DNA from: Pollutimonas sp036675275
GTDB taxonomy: Bacteria; Pseudomonadota; Gammaproteobacteria; Burkholderiales; Burkholderiaceae_B
Assembly (NCBI GenBank): GCA_036675275.1
Contig: JAKFFG010000014.1
Location: 83,181 to 147,180 of the forward strand
DNA length: 64,000 bases
Reading direction: 5' to 3'
Below, piece by piece: positions 37,163-45,638 of this stretch. The notes below the pieces were generated by a model. That model made no database searches and had not been told where the DNA came from. It saw only the letters and a program-made list of their open reading frames with translations. A program made the translations under genes and the position numbers. The number at the start of each line of letters is the position of its first letter. Position 1 is the stretch's first letter.

Positions 37163-38080
37163 ATGGGCTTGCACGTGGATCTCAACCGCCAGGAGGCCGG
37201 CCATCGCAGCACGATGGTCAGCGTCGTGGTCAATGTCGTTCTGACCATCGTGCAGCTGTTTATCGGGGTGTTCGCCCACTCCTCGGCCCTCGTGGCCGAC
37301 GCCATACACTCACTGTCGGACCTGGTGTCCGACGGCGTGGTCCTCATTGCCAACAAGCACAGCCAGAAGGCGCCCGACGCCGATCACCCTTATGGGCACC
37401 GCCGTTTCGAAACCGCGGCATCGCTGATCATCGGCGCCCTGCTGCTGTCGGTGGGCCTGGGCATGCTGTGGGCCAGCTTCCAGAAACTGCAGAACCCGGG
37501 CATTATCCCCGAGGTTCACAGCAGCGCGCTGGCGGTGGCCCTGATTGCGCTGGTTTCCAAAGAGGTCCTGTTTCGCTACATGCTGCACGTGGCCAAGCGG
37601 GTGCGCTCTTCCATGCTGGCGGCCAATGCCTGGCACGCCCGCTCCGACGCGGCATCGTCCCTGGTCGTGGCCATAGGCATACTGGCCAATATCAGCGGCT
37701 TCCCTCTGGCCGATCCGCTGGCGGCGCTGATTGTAGGGCTGATGATTGTTCGCATGGGATGGAAGTTCTTTTTCGTGTCATTCAACGACCTGATGGACCA
37801 GGCCGTTGACGAAGATACCGAAAAACGCATACGCGACCATCTGCTTTCCACGCCGGGCGTGCATGGCATCCATGCATTGAAGACCCGCAAGCTGGGCGAC
37901 ATGATCTGGGTGGAAGTCGACCTAGAGATGGACGGCGCGCTGACGATAGCCCAAGGGCATGCCATCGCCACCGAAGCGCGCAAGCGCGTCATGCAATACG
38001 AGCCCGTACTGGACGTGACCACGCACTTCGACCCCGTCGCCGTCGATGCCGCGCAACCAAGCCGCGCATGGACGGCGTAA
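37163..38080 (+). CDS. Cation diffusion facilitator (CDF) family metal transporter
   Basis: 305 residues, six membrane helices, with the CDF metal sites HSLSDLVSD in helix 2 and HARSDAASS in helix 5 (HxxxD pattern) and a cytosolic C-terminal domain with a VHGIHALKTRKLGDMIWVEV strand pattern. It exports Zn2+, Fe2+ or similar divalent cations in exchange for protons. It begins 9 bases after metG and may be read from the same transcript. Confidence 0.92.
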   Translation: MGLHVDLNRQEAGHRSTMVSVVVNVVLTIVQLFIGVFAHSSALVADAIHSLSDLVSDGVVLIANKHSQKAPDADHPYGHRRFETAASLIIGALLLSVGLGMLWASFQKLQNPGIIPEVHSSALAVALIALVSKEVLFRYMLHVAKRVRSSMLAANAWHARSDAASSLVVAIGILANISGFPLADPLAALIVGLMIVRMGWKFFFVSFNDLMDQAVDEDTEKRIRDHLLSTPGVHGIHALKTRKLGDMIWVEVDLEMDGALTIAQGHAIATEARKRVMQYEPVLDVTTHFDPVAVDAAQPSRAWTA

Positions 38081-38114
38081 GTCATGCGAGGCTAGCGCCT
38101 AGGGCCTTCTGCGC

Positions 38115-38140
38115 GGCGCCTTCCGCGTGGCGCCTTTCCT
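38115..38140 (+). terminator. Weak hairpin after the CDF gene
   Basis: GGCGCC, eight bases, GGCGCC, then TTTCCT. The stem is short but GC-only and lies between convergent genes, so it may act as a terminator for the CDF transcript. The T tract is poor. Confidence 0.3.
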
Positions 38141-38972
38141 ATTTCAGCGGCAAATAGATCTGCGTCTGCAGTTGCGCGGGCGGTGTCGTCCTGGGATCGT
38201 TCATATACTGCTCGAACATCGGAAAGTCGCCGGGCTCCATGCCGCAGTCGGGCAGCCATTCTGAGAACATCCAGTTGTATGCCTTGCCCATTTCGTTGTA
38301 CGGACCCGTATACGTCAATATCGCGCAACGCCCGGCCGGGATCTCAAAGCGCTCCAGGTCATCGCCCAGGGCGGCATCGCTCGCCACCGGCACGCCGGCC
38401 AGCGAGCGCAGCTTGTTCTCCGGCACCTGCTCGGGATCGTCAAAATAGATGCCAAAACCCGTGGCCTCGTCCGAGGCGAGACCGCGGCTTCCGGCCAGCA
38501 TGAACACACGGCCGAATACCGGGCCGATATCCTGGTAACCGCCTTCATGAGGCAAGGTCGCCAGTACAACACCGGGAAAATCTGCAATGGAAATGGGAAA
38601 CATGGCTAGCTCCTGTGGGGTGAAAGGACTGGAGCGGGCTGCGCGATACCGCCCCGGCGAAATGCCGAAAGCCGCGCCAAAGGCCCGGTTGAACGCCGCG
38701 TCGGACACATAGCCGGCGCGCCGCGCAACATCCCGCAGGGAAACCTGAGTACCCGCCAAAGCCACTGCCGCGCGGTGCATGCGCATACGCTGCACCGTGG
38801 CGTTCACCGTTTCCGCCATCATCGCGCGGTACACGCGGTGAAAGTGGTAGGGCGAAAGGCAAGCCAGGTCCGCCAGCCGGTACAGATCGGGGTCGGCATC
38901 GGGGTATCTGGCCAGCCAGCGCAGCACTGGTTCCAGACGCCTGGCATAGTGAATACGGGTTTCAGGTCTCAT
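38139..38972 (-). CDS. AraC-family regulator with GyrI-like effector domain
   Basis: 277 residues. The N-terminal part (about 5-110) holds two AraC helix-turn-helix units (LADLACLSPYHFHRVYRAM and VARRAGYVSDAAFNRAFGAAFG), followed by a GyrI-like small-molecule domain (about 120-277) with GVVLATLPHEGGYQDI. This layout is that of Rob/SoxS-like or DNA gyrase inhibitor-like regulators that sense hydrophobic toxic compounds. Target genes are not evident; the DUF2231 gene is divergent 198 bases away. Confidence 0.88.
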   Translation of the reverse strand: MRPETRIHYARRLEPVLRWLARYPDADPDLYRLADLACLSPYHFHRVYRAMMAETVNATVQRMRMHRAAVALAGTQVSLRDVARRAGYVSDAAFNRAFGAAFGISPGRYRAARSSPFTPQELAMFPISIADFPGVVLATLPHEGGYQDIGPVFGRVFMLAGSRGLASDEATGFGIYFDDPEQVPENKLRSLAGVPVASDAALGDDLERFEIPAGRCAILTYTGPYNEMGKAYNWMFSEWLPDCGMEPGDFPMFEQYMNDPRTTPPAQLQTQIYLPLK

Positions 38973-39170
38973 ACGGTCTCCATGGCCTCACTGTAGCGCC
39001 AGCGAATTTGCAGATTTTGCGGTTTTCAATGTAGTTTGCAATGCCGTCTTCAGAAGTGTGCCAGTTTTGCTTGCCGCCGGTAACGCAGTGATACCACTGG
39101 GCACGTCACTTGCTACGCTCCAAGTCGTAACCCCAGCGCCTGACTGTCATCTGTCAAGGAGAGAATCACA

Positions 39171-39599
39171 GTGACCCATACCATCGACCGCCGGTATTCC
39201 CAGACCGTCTACCCGCTGCATGCGGTGTTTCTGGCCGGAACCGTTCCCCTCTTCATGGGCGCGGCCCTTAGTGACGCTGCCTACGCCTCATCCTATAACA
39301 TCCAGTGGAACAACTTTGCCTCCTGGCTGATCGTCGGCGGGCTAGTGTTTGCGAGCATCGCCCTGGTCTTTGCAATTGTCGACCTGTGCCGCGCCCACCG
39401 GCGTGCCCCCGGCGTGGTCCTGTATGCGGTCATACTGCTGGCCACATGGATGATAGGATTCTTCAATGCACTGATGCATGCGCGCGACGCCTGGGCAAGC
39501 ATGCCCACAGGGTTGATCCTGTCGATTATCGTCACGGTGCTCGCCATCGCAGCCACATGGTTCGGTTTTTGCACCCCGCGTATCGGAGGAGCGAAATGA
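39171..39599 (+). CDS. DUF2231 membrane protein
   Basis: 142 residues with four hydrophobic helices (about 17-37, 48-68, 82-100, 115-135). The pattern LHAVFLAGTVPLFMGAALSD fits DUF2231 proteins, whose function is not settled but which often accompany periplasmic dehydrogenases. Its TGA overlaps the ATG of the sorbosone-dehydrogenase-like gene, so the two are coupled. AAGGAGAG lies upstream of its start. Confidence 0.82.
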   Translation: MTHTIDRRYSQTVYPLHAVFLAGTVPLFMGAALSDAAYASSYNIQWNNFASWLIVGGLVFASIALVFAIVDLCRAHRRAPGVVLYAVILLATWMIGFFNALMHARDAWASMPTGLILSIIVTVLAIAATWFGFCTPRIGGAK

Positions 39600-40894
39600 A
39601 AACCTCCTACCTGCTTACGACTGTCACATTCTCGGCTCTGCTGGCGGCATGCGGCGGCGGCGATACGGAACCCTTGCAGGTCGGCGCCGCGCCCGAACTG
39701 CCACAGCCTCAGCGCGACCTTATGCCCGACATGGTCATTGCGGAACCTGCGGAATGGGGCGACCGTATGCCCACAGTGCCCGATGGCTACACGATCAGCG
39801 CCATCGCCACCGACCTGCAAATTCCGCGACAGACGCTGGTGCTGCCCAATGGAGATATTCTGGTAGCCGAAGGCCGGGGCGGCAGCGCGCCGGATCTCAA
39901 GCCGAAAGACGTGATCGCCGGCTATATCAAGGCCCAGGGCAACACCTCGGTCAAGGGCGGCAACCGCCTGACCCTGCTGCGCGATGCGGAGGGCGACGGT
40001 GTATATGAATTGAAAACGGTCTTTGCCGACAAGCTGAACGCGCCCTACGGGCTCGCACTGGTCGATGACAGCCTCTACGTCGCCAACCAGGACGAGCTGG
40101 TACGGTTTGACTACAAGGAAGGCCAGACCAAGGCCGAAGGCCCTCCCGAAACTGTTACGGCCTTGCCGTCGGCAATCAACCATCATTGGACCAAGGCACT
40201 GACCGCCAGCCAGGACGGGCAATACCTCTATGTCGGCATCGGCTCCAACAGCAACATCACCGAGCGCGGCATGACGGCGGAGGTCGACCGGGCCATGGTG
40301 TGGCGCGTGAATGCCGCCACCGGGGAACATAAAGCGTATGCCACAGGCTTGCGCAATCCCACCGCGCTAACCATCCAGCCCGATACTGGCCAATTGTGGG
40401 CCGTCGTGAACGAACGCGATGAGATCGGCCCCAACCTGGTTCCCGACTATCTCACCGCAGTGCGCGAAGGCGGCTTCTATGGCTGGCCATACAGCTATTG
40501 GGGGCAGAACGTGGACGATAGGGTCCGGCCGCAAAATCCGGACAAAGTCGCTTCGGCGATCAAACCGGATTACAGCCTGGGGGCCCACGTCGCAGCGCTG
40601 GGCGTCGATTTCTCCACCGAGACCATGGGCGCGAAATTCGCCGATGGCGTTTTCGTCGGTGAACACGGCAGCTGGAATCGCAAGGATCCCGTAGGCTACA
40701 AGGTGGTTTTCGTACCGTTTCAGGACGGCAAGCCTGCCGGTCCTCCCGTGGATTTCGTTGCCGGCTTTCGCGATGACGACGGCACCACGCGGGGCCGTCC
40801 GGTTGGCGTGACGGTGGATCCGCGCGGTGCGCTGATCGTTGCCGATGATTTATCCAACACTATCTGGCGGGTAACGCCCGCACAGGCAGGATAG
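39596..40894 (+). CDS. PQQ-type sorbosone dehydrogenase-like lipoprotein
   Basis: 432 residues. A lipoprotein signal peptide ends in the lipobox LLAAC (Cys19), followed by a six-bladed propeller of the soluble glucose/sorbosone dehydrogenase type: GDILVAEGRGG, LNAPYGLAL, GLRNPTALTIQPDTGQLWAV, GGFYGWPYSYWG, VGEHGSWNR and GRPVGVTVDPRGALIVADD. Such proteins oxidise sugars or aldehydes in the periplasm with bound PQQ. It was begun at 39596 because an ATGA overlap with the upstream gene and the signal peptide agree. The electron acceptor could be the DUF2231 partner, which is inference. Confidence 0.88.
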   Translation: MKTSYLLTTVTFSALLAACGGGDTEPLQVGAAPELPQPQRDLMPDMVIAEPAEWGDRMPTVPDGYTISAIATDLQIPRQTLVLPNGDILVAEGRGGSAPDLKPKDVIAGYIKAQGNTSVKGGNRLTLLRDAEGDGVYELKTVFADKLNAPYGLALVDDSLYVANQDELVRFDYKEGQTKAEGPPETVTALPSAINHHWTKALTASQDGQYLYVGIGSNSNITERGMTAEVDRAMVWRVNAATGEHKAYATGLRNPTALTIQPDTGQLWAVVNERDEIGPNLVPDYLTAVREGGFYGWPYSYWGQNVDDRVRPQNPDKVASAIKPDYSLGAHVAALGVDFSTETMGAKFADGVFVGEHGSWNRKDPVGYKVVFVPFQDGKPAGPPVDFVAGFRDDDGTTRGRPVGVTVDPRGALIVADDLSNTIWRVTPAQAG

Positions 40895-40910
40895 ACGAGG
40901 CCTTCGGCTC

Positions 40911-40935
40911 ACGTGGCGCCGCCTTGGCGCCACGT
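40911..40935. terminator. Perfect 10-bp inverted repeat between convergent genes
   Basis: ACGTGGCGCC, five-base loop, GGCGCCACGT, between the sorbosone-dehydrogenase-like gene and the mmsA stop. The stem is strong, but no T tract follows on either strand. It may end transcription in both directions with Rho or protect 3' ends. Confidence 0.5.
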
Positions 40936-40947
40936 CGACAAGATGCC

Positions 40948-42498
40948 TTACATGGTCGGCATGTTGAATTCATTCCCTTTGTTGATGCTTTCCGGCCAGC
41001 GCTGCATGATGGACTTCTGCTTGGTGTAGAAGCGGACACCCTCTTCGCCATAGGCGTGCGTATCGCCGAACAGGCTGCGCTTCCAGCCGCCGAAACCGTG
41101 CCACGACATCGGAACAGGAATGGGCACGTTCACGCCCACCATGCCCACCTGGATGCGGCGCGAAAATTCACGGGCCGTATGGCCATCGCTGGTGAAGCAC
41201 GACACCCCATTGCCAAATTCATGTTTATTGACAAGATCAATGGCGGCACCGAGGTCGTCGACGTGGATGCAAACCAGCACCGGTCCGAATATTTCTTCCT
41301 TGTATATCCTCATCGCGGGCGTGACCTTGTCGAACAAGGTGCCGCCGACGTAAAAGCCGCCTTCATGACCGGCAACCTTGTAGCCGCGGCCGTCAACCAA
41401 TAGTTCAGCGCCTTCTTCCTGGCCGATGGCAATGTAGTTTTCGATGCGCTGCAAGGCTTCTTTGGTTACCACCGGCCCCATCTCGGCGTCCAGCGCCATG
41501 CCGTCCTTGATCTTGAGCGATCTGGCACGCTCTTGCAGCACCGGAATGATTTTCTTGCCGACCTCGCCCACCAGCACGGCAACCGAGATCGCCATGCAGC
41601 GTTCGCCCGCCGAGCCATAGGCGGCGCCCACAAGCGCATCGACGGTGCGTTCGATGTCGGCGTCGGGCATGATGACCATATGGTTCTTTGCGCCGCCCAG
41701 CGCCTGCACGCGTTTTCCAAAATGCGCGCCGCGTTCGTAGATGTACTGCGCGATCGGCGTCGAGCCCACGAAGCTCAGGGCCGCCACGTCCGCATGCTCT
41801 AACAGAGCGTCCACAACGACCTTGTCGCCCTGGATCACATTGAATACGCCATCTGGCAAGCCCGCTTGCTTGAACAGCTTGGCCATCAGGATGGAAACGC
41901 TGGGATCGCGCTCGCTGGGCTTGAGGATGAACGTATTGCCCGCCGCAATGGCGACGGGGAACATCCAGCAAGGCACCATACATGGAAAATTGAAGGGGGT
42001 GATTCCCGCAACCACTCCCAATGGCTGGCGCATGGTCCAGTTGTCGATACCCGTGGCAACCTGCTCGGTATAGTCCCCTTTGAGCAACTGTGGAATGCCG
42101 CAGGCGAATTCAATGACGTCGATACCGCGCGCCACTTCGCCTTGCGCATCGGTAAATACTTTCCCGTGCTCGGCGGTAATCATGGCCGCCAGCACATCGG
42201 TGTTCTCGTTCATCAACTGAAGAAACCGGCTCATGATGCGGGCACGCCGCACCGGCGGGGTATCTGCCCAAGCTTGCGAGGCCGCTTTGGCGGCAGCCAC
42301 CGCCGCATTCACATCGTCAATGGACGACAGCGCAACGTGCCGGCTAACCTCCCCTGTGGACGGGTTGTAGACATCCTGCTTGCGGTCGCCACTGGCTGCC
42401 CGGACCTGGCCCCCGATGAAATTTACGATATCACTGCTGTCGACATAAGCGGCCTGGGGGTTGAGCGGAGTGGTGACGCTGGCGTGCTGATCTTTCAT
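40948..42498 (-). CDS. mmsA: CoA-acylating methylmalonate-semialdehyde dehydrogenase
   Basis: 516 residues from the ATG at 42498. ALDH fold with ITPFNFPCMVP, ILKPSERDPSV and catalytic cysteine in GSAGERCMAISVAV; the CxA loop and GFGGWKRSLFGD end are typical of MmsA rather than ordinary ALDHs. It converts methylmalonate semialdehyde to propionyl-CoA (valine and thymine degradation) and malonate semialdehyde to acetyl-CoA (beta-alanine, inositol). Divergent from a LysR gene that is its likely regulator. Confidence 0.93.
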   Translation of the reverse strand: MKDQHASVTTPLNPQAAYVDSSDIVNFIGGQVRAASGDRKQDVYNPSTGEVSRHVALSSIDDVNAAVAAAKAASQAWADTPPVRRARIMSRFLQLMNENTDVLAAMITAEHGKVFTDAQGEVARGIDVIEFACGIPQLLKGDYTEQVATGIDNWTMRQPLGVVAGITPFNFPCMVPCWMFPVAIAAGNTFILKPSERDPSVSILMAKLFKQAGLPDGVFNVIQGDKVVVDALLEHADVAALSFVGSTPIAQYIYERGAHFGKRVQALGGAKNHMVIMPDADIERTVDALVGAAYGSAGERCMAISVAVLVGEVGKKIIPVLQERARSLKIKDGMALDAEMGPVVTKEALQRIENYIAIGQEEGAELLVDGRGYKVAGHEGGFYVGGTLFDKVTPAMRIYKEEIFGPVLVCIHVDDLGAAIDLVNKHEFGNGVSCFTSDGHTAREFSRRIQVGMVGVNVPIPVPMSWHGFGGWKRSLFGDTHAYGEEGVRFYTKQKSIMQRWPESINKGNEFNMPTM

Positions 42499-42578
42499 TT
42501 TAGTGTCCTTGCGGGTGGTTCTCGATGAAAAAAGTATAGGTACCGGGACGGGGGGCCACAAGTCCATATCACTGGATA

Positions 42579-42602
42579 CATTGTTTAATTTAATAGACAA
42601 TG
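42579..42602. promoter_or_regulatory. Candidate LysR-type operator in the mmsA/lysR divergent region
   Basis: CATTGT, twelve AT-rich bases, ACAATG: a 24-bp inverted repeat with perfect 6-bp arms, 23 bases before the LysR start. LysR regulators often bind such sites and control both the divergent target and themselves. Confidence 0.5.
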
Positions 42603-42624
42603 GAAGGAACCATACGGAAGAGCC

Positions 42625-43551
42625 ATGAAGGGACACAAGACCGAATTACCGTGGTCGCATATTTACTGGCTGAGCATGCTGGGCACCGCCGGCAGCTACA
42701 CCGCTGCCGCCAAGCGCCTGGGTGTAAGCAAAGCTGCGGTAAGCCTGCGCATTGCCGAGCTTGAGCAGCTTGCGGGGGTCGCGTTGGTTAGGCGCACCAC
42801 CCGCAGTGTGCGCCTAACCCAGGCCGGACTAGCCCTCGTGGATGGGTCCGAGCAGGCCTTCACTGCCATTGAGCGCAGCTTCGACAATATTCTGGACCTG
42901 GCCGAGATACCCCGTGGCGTGGTGCGCGTAACCGTGCCGGTCGCGCTCGGCCGCCAGAAAATCATTCCCCTGATCAGCAAGTTCCTGGAGAACTGCCCCG
43001 ATGTACGCGTGGAAATCGAGCTATCGGACCACCTGAGTTCCCTGGCTCAGGAAGGCTTCGACCTGGCCATACGCCATACCAGCAGCGTGCCGGAAACCCA
43101 TGTGGCATGGCTGCTGCAGCCGTCAAAAACCCTGCTGGTCGCCACCCCCGCCTATCTGGAAAAGCGCGGCGTGCCCAACACACCGGACGACTTGGCTGCG
43201 CATAATTGCCTGTATTACCTGCGTTCCGCGGCGTTGCCCGCATGGAGTTTCGTTCCCGCAGGGCGCAATTCCGACCGCTACAGCGTCGCGGTACGCGGAA
43301 ATTTCAGCGCCAACAATAGCGAAGCGCTGCGGGGCATTGTGATGGCAGATCAGGGTATAGCGTTACTGCCGGACTTCAGTTCACAGGAAGATGTCGCGGC
43401 GAAGCGCCTGGTGCACCTGTTGCCCGAATGGGAGCCGGTAGGCGCATTTGGCGACGCCATTTATGCAATTAGGCCCTATAGCGCCTATGTTCCGCGCGCG
43501 GTCCGGGCGTTTGTGGAGCACTTGAAGAATGAGCTGGGGCGCGAACCATAA
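42625..43551 (+). CDS. LysR family transcriptional regulator
   Basis: 308 residues. N-terminal winged helix-turn-helix (GSYTAAAKRLGVSKAAVSLRI), linker helix, then a two-lobed effector domain (about 95-300). It is CrgA-type in pattern. It is divergent from mmsA with a 126-base gap containing a palindrome, so mmsA is its probable target. Confidence 0.9.
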   Translation: MKGHKTELPWSHIYWLSMLGTAGSYTAAAKRLGVSKAAVSLRIAELEQLAGVALVRRTTRSVRLTQAGLALVDGSEQAFTAIERSFDNILDLAEIPRGVVRVTVPVALGRQKIIPLISKFLENCPDVRVEIELSDHLSSLAQEGFDLAIRHTSSVPETHVAWLLQPSKTLLVATPAYLEKRGVPNTPDDLAAHNCLYYLRSAALPAWSFVPAGRNSDRYSVAVRGNFSANNSEALRGIVMADQGIALLPDFSSQEDVAAKRLVHLLPEWEPVGAFGDAIYAIRPYSAYVPRAVRAFVEHLKNELGREP

Positions 43552-43738
43552 AATATTCGTGCTAGGCCGAAAGCAGCGCCTATCGCCGCAACCTATACAA
43601 TCGGAACGCACAAGGCCATCGAAAGCGCGCGGTTGCGCCAGAACGAAACCAGCGGCCATCTTCACGGAAAAAAGCACACCACACAAAGTGAGGATCTCTT
43701 ACAGGAACAGGCCGGCATGCGCCGGCCGCCAGGCACTT

Positions 43739-44611
43739 ATGGACTCACTCGATCGTCAACTACGTTACTTTCTTAAAATCGCCGAACTTTCTTCTTTGTC
43801 GAAAGCGGCCGAGGAGCTCGATGTAAGCCAATCGGGCCTGAGCCGCCAATTGGCCGCTTTCGAAGCCTTCCTGGGACAGGCTCTGTTTGTGCGTACTGGG
43901 CGCGGGGTCGCCCTGACCGCGGCCGGCAAAAGACTACAAGAAGGCACCCGGCAACACTATGCACGGATAGACGCGGCACTGGACGCAGCGAAAATCAAAG
44001 AAGGCGTCCTCGAAGGAAGTTTGCGCGTGGCGACTATTCATACATTAAGCCACTACTTTACGTCCGACTTGCTAACCAAGTTCATCAGCCAGCACCGGAA
44101 AGTGAACCTGTCCGTGATGGCGCGCAGCTCTCCCGACGTGGTTGAACTGGTCGAGAGGGGAAAGGCAGACATCGGCTTTGTGTATGACTCTGCAGTGGCA
44201 TCAGAAGCGCTGAAGTCCGTAGCGCTATTCGACGACAAGATGTGCCTTATCGCGCAGAAAGGGCGCTATCCTCTCGACGCGGCAGTAAATTTGCACGACA
44301 TAGACCTGGCGCTAGTCGCCTTTCCCGAAGACTTCGCATTGCGGCGCATGTTGAAAAGCGCCGATCTGGACGCGCTGGTCGTGGCTGAAGCAAACACCAT
44401 CGACGCCATGCTGCAATTGGTCTCGCTGGGCATAGGCGGCTGCATACTGCCCGAACATACCCCATCACGGCTGTTGGACGATCACGGCCTGGTCAAGTTG
44501 CCTTTAGTCGACCCCATATTGCAGCGCAGAGTGGTCGCTATCGTGCGCAGCACCGGCAGCGTCCCTTTGCTGGCTCAACAACTGCTCGACATGGCCACGG
44601 GATTTCCCTGA
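43739..44611 (+). CDS. LysR family transcriptional regulator
   Basis: 290 residues. The start at 43739 gives MDSLDRQLRYFLKIAELSS, a canonical LysR beginning; helix-turn-helix SKAAEELDVSQSGLSRQLAAF follows, then the substrate domain with GKADIGFVYDS. The long upstream open frame is not coding. A GGCCGGC-N4-GCCGGCC hairpin (43710-43727) ends 11 bases before the ATG and may affect translation. It lies directly upstream of, and in line with, the aldolase/transporter/isomerase cluster and probably regulates it. Confidence 0.9.
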   Translation: MDSLDRQLRYFLKIAELSSLSKAAEELDVSQSGLSRQLAAFEAFLGQALFVRTGRGVALTAAGKRLQEGTRQHYARIDAALDAAKIKEGVLEGSLRVATIHTLSHYFTSDLLTKFISQHRKVNLSVMARSSPDVVELVERGKADIGFVYDSAVASEALKSVALFDDKMCLIAQKGRYPLDAAVNLHDIDLALVAFPEDFALRRMLKSADLDALVVAEANTIDAMLQLVSLGIGGCILPEHTPSRLLDDHGLVKLPLVDPILQRRVVAIVRSTGSVPLLAQQLLDMATGFP

Positions 44612-44649
44612 TCACGACAGCAGTGCCTCATAGCAGCAGAGCAATACCG

Positions 44650-44662
44650 CATAACTGTTATG
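44650..44662. promoter_or_regulatory. Candidate LysR operator upstream of the aldolase gene
   Basis: CATAACTGTTATG is a perfect 13-bp palindrome that also contains a T-N11-A pattern. It lies 106 bases before the aldolase start and 39 bases after the LysR stop. Confidence 0.45.
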
Positions 44663-44702
44663 AGCGCTGATTCATGGTTCTTTGTAGTGTTCATTCCTAG
44701 AA

Positions 44703-44716
44703 TTGATTTGCATCAA
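44703..44716. promoter_or_regulatory. Perfect Fnr-box match upstream of the aldolase gene
   Basis: TTGATTTGCATCAA matches TTGAT-N4-ATCAA at all ten fixed positions. It ends 51 bases before the aldolase ATG. Centred at 44709.5, a class II Fnr promoter would start transcription near 44751, giving a short leader. A clear -10 is not seen in the expected place, so this may be another Crp/Fnr-family factor or chance. Confidence 0.5.
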
Positions 44717-44767
44717 GTCTGACCCAGTATTGGGCCGACATGGCGAAATCCAACAAGGGAATACATT

Positions 44768-45556
44768 ATGAACGCAGCCCTACGAGCAAAAGAGTATTTC
44801 GACGAGCGCGCAACGTCCGAAATGCGGCAGCACTTCCGTCCGGTTACACGCGGGGTGCAAGAATCCCTGGCATACACCTGTCGTATCCTTGCGGCCACAG
44901 GCCAGGAAGCTGGATTGGCCGGACAGATCAGCGCACGGTCCGAGCGACCGGGGGCATACTGGACACTACGCTTCGGTCTTGGCTTCGACGAAGCGACGCC
45001 TGACGATTTCATAGAGGTCGGCCCAGACCTTGAAACGCTGACTGGGCAAGGAATGGCGAATCCTGCCACCCGCTTCCATTTGTGGGTGTATAAGGAACGC
45101 CCGGACGTCAACGCGATCGTTCATGCGCATTCTCCATGGGTTTCCTGCCTGGCCGCAGCACGGCAACCGCTGGTCATTTCGCAAATGGACATGACGCCTT
45201 TCCATGATGATTGCGCGTTCCTGGCAGACTGGCCCGGCGTGCCAATCGCCGACCAGGAAGGCGTGCTGATTTCCGAGGCGCTGGGCGGCAAGCGGTCCAT
45301 TATTCTTGCGCATCATGGCTACCTCACCACGGGCAGCACAATAGAAGAAGCCACGTACTTGTCCGTTTACCTGGAACGTGCTGCGCGCATGCAAACGCGC
45401 GCCCGCGTCTACGGGCCACTGACTCCAGTGGCCGACGAGCTGGCCAAAGAAGCTCACGACTACCTGCTGAAACCATCGATCGTGAAAGGCACCTTCGATT
45501 ACTGGTGCAGGCAAGTCGATCGCGACACGCCAATCCGGGACGCAGCCAGCCTGTAA
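44768..45556 (+). CDS. Class II aldolase/adducin family protein
   Basis: 262 residues. Metal-binding histidines in AIVHAHSPWV (HxH) and LAHHGYLTTG, as in fuculose-phosphate aldolase relatives; GLAGQISAR replaces the usual G-H-I-S of the family, which is common in proteobacterial homologues of unknown substrate. Family members split sugar phosphates or decarboxylate hydroxylated aromatic acids. With a following MHS transporter and an isomerase-like protein, it probably belongs to a carbon-source pathway. Confidence 0.85.
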   Translation: MNAALRAKEYFDERATSEMRQHFRPVTRGVQESLAYTCRILAATGQEAGLAGQISARSERPGAYWTLRFGLGFDEATPDDFIEVGPDLETLTGQGMANPATRFHLWVYKERPDVNAIVHAHSPWVSCLAAARQPLVISQMDMTPFHDDCAFLADWPGVPIADQEGVLISEALGGKRSIILAHHGYLTTGSTIEEATYLSVYLERAARMQTRARVYGPLTPVADELAKEAHDYLLKPSIVKGTFDYWCRQVDRDTPIRDAASL

Positions 45557-45638
45557 GCCGGACCGTCACGCGACGCTCCAGCACGACAAGTAGAAAAACG
45601 AACAAAACAATCATCCTATCTATATCGAGGAGGAGACA

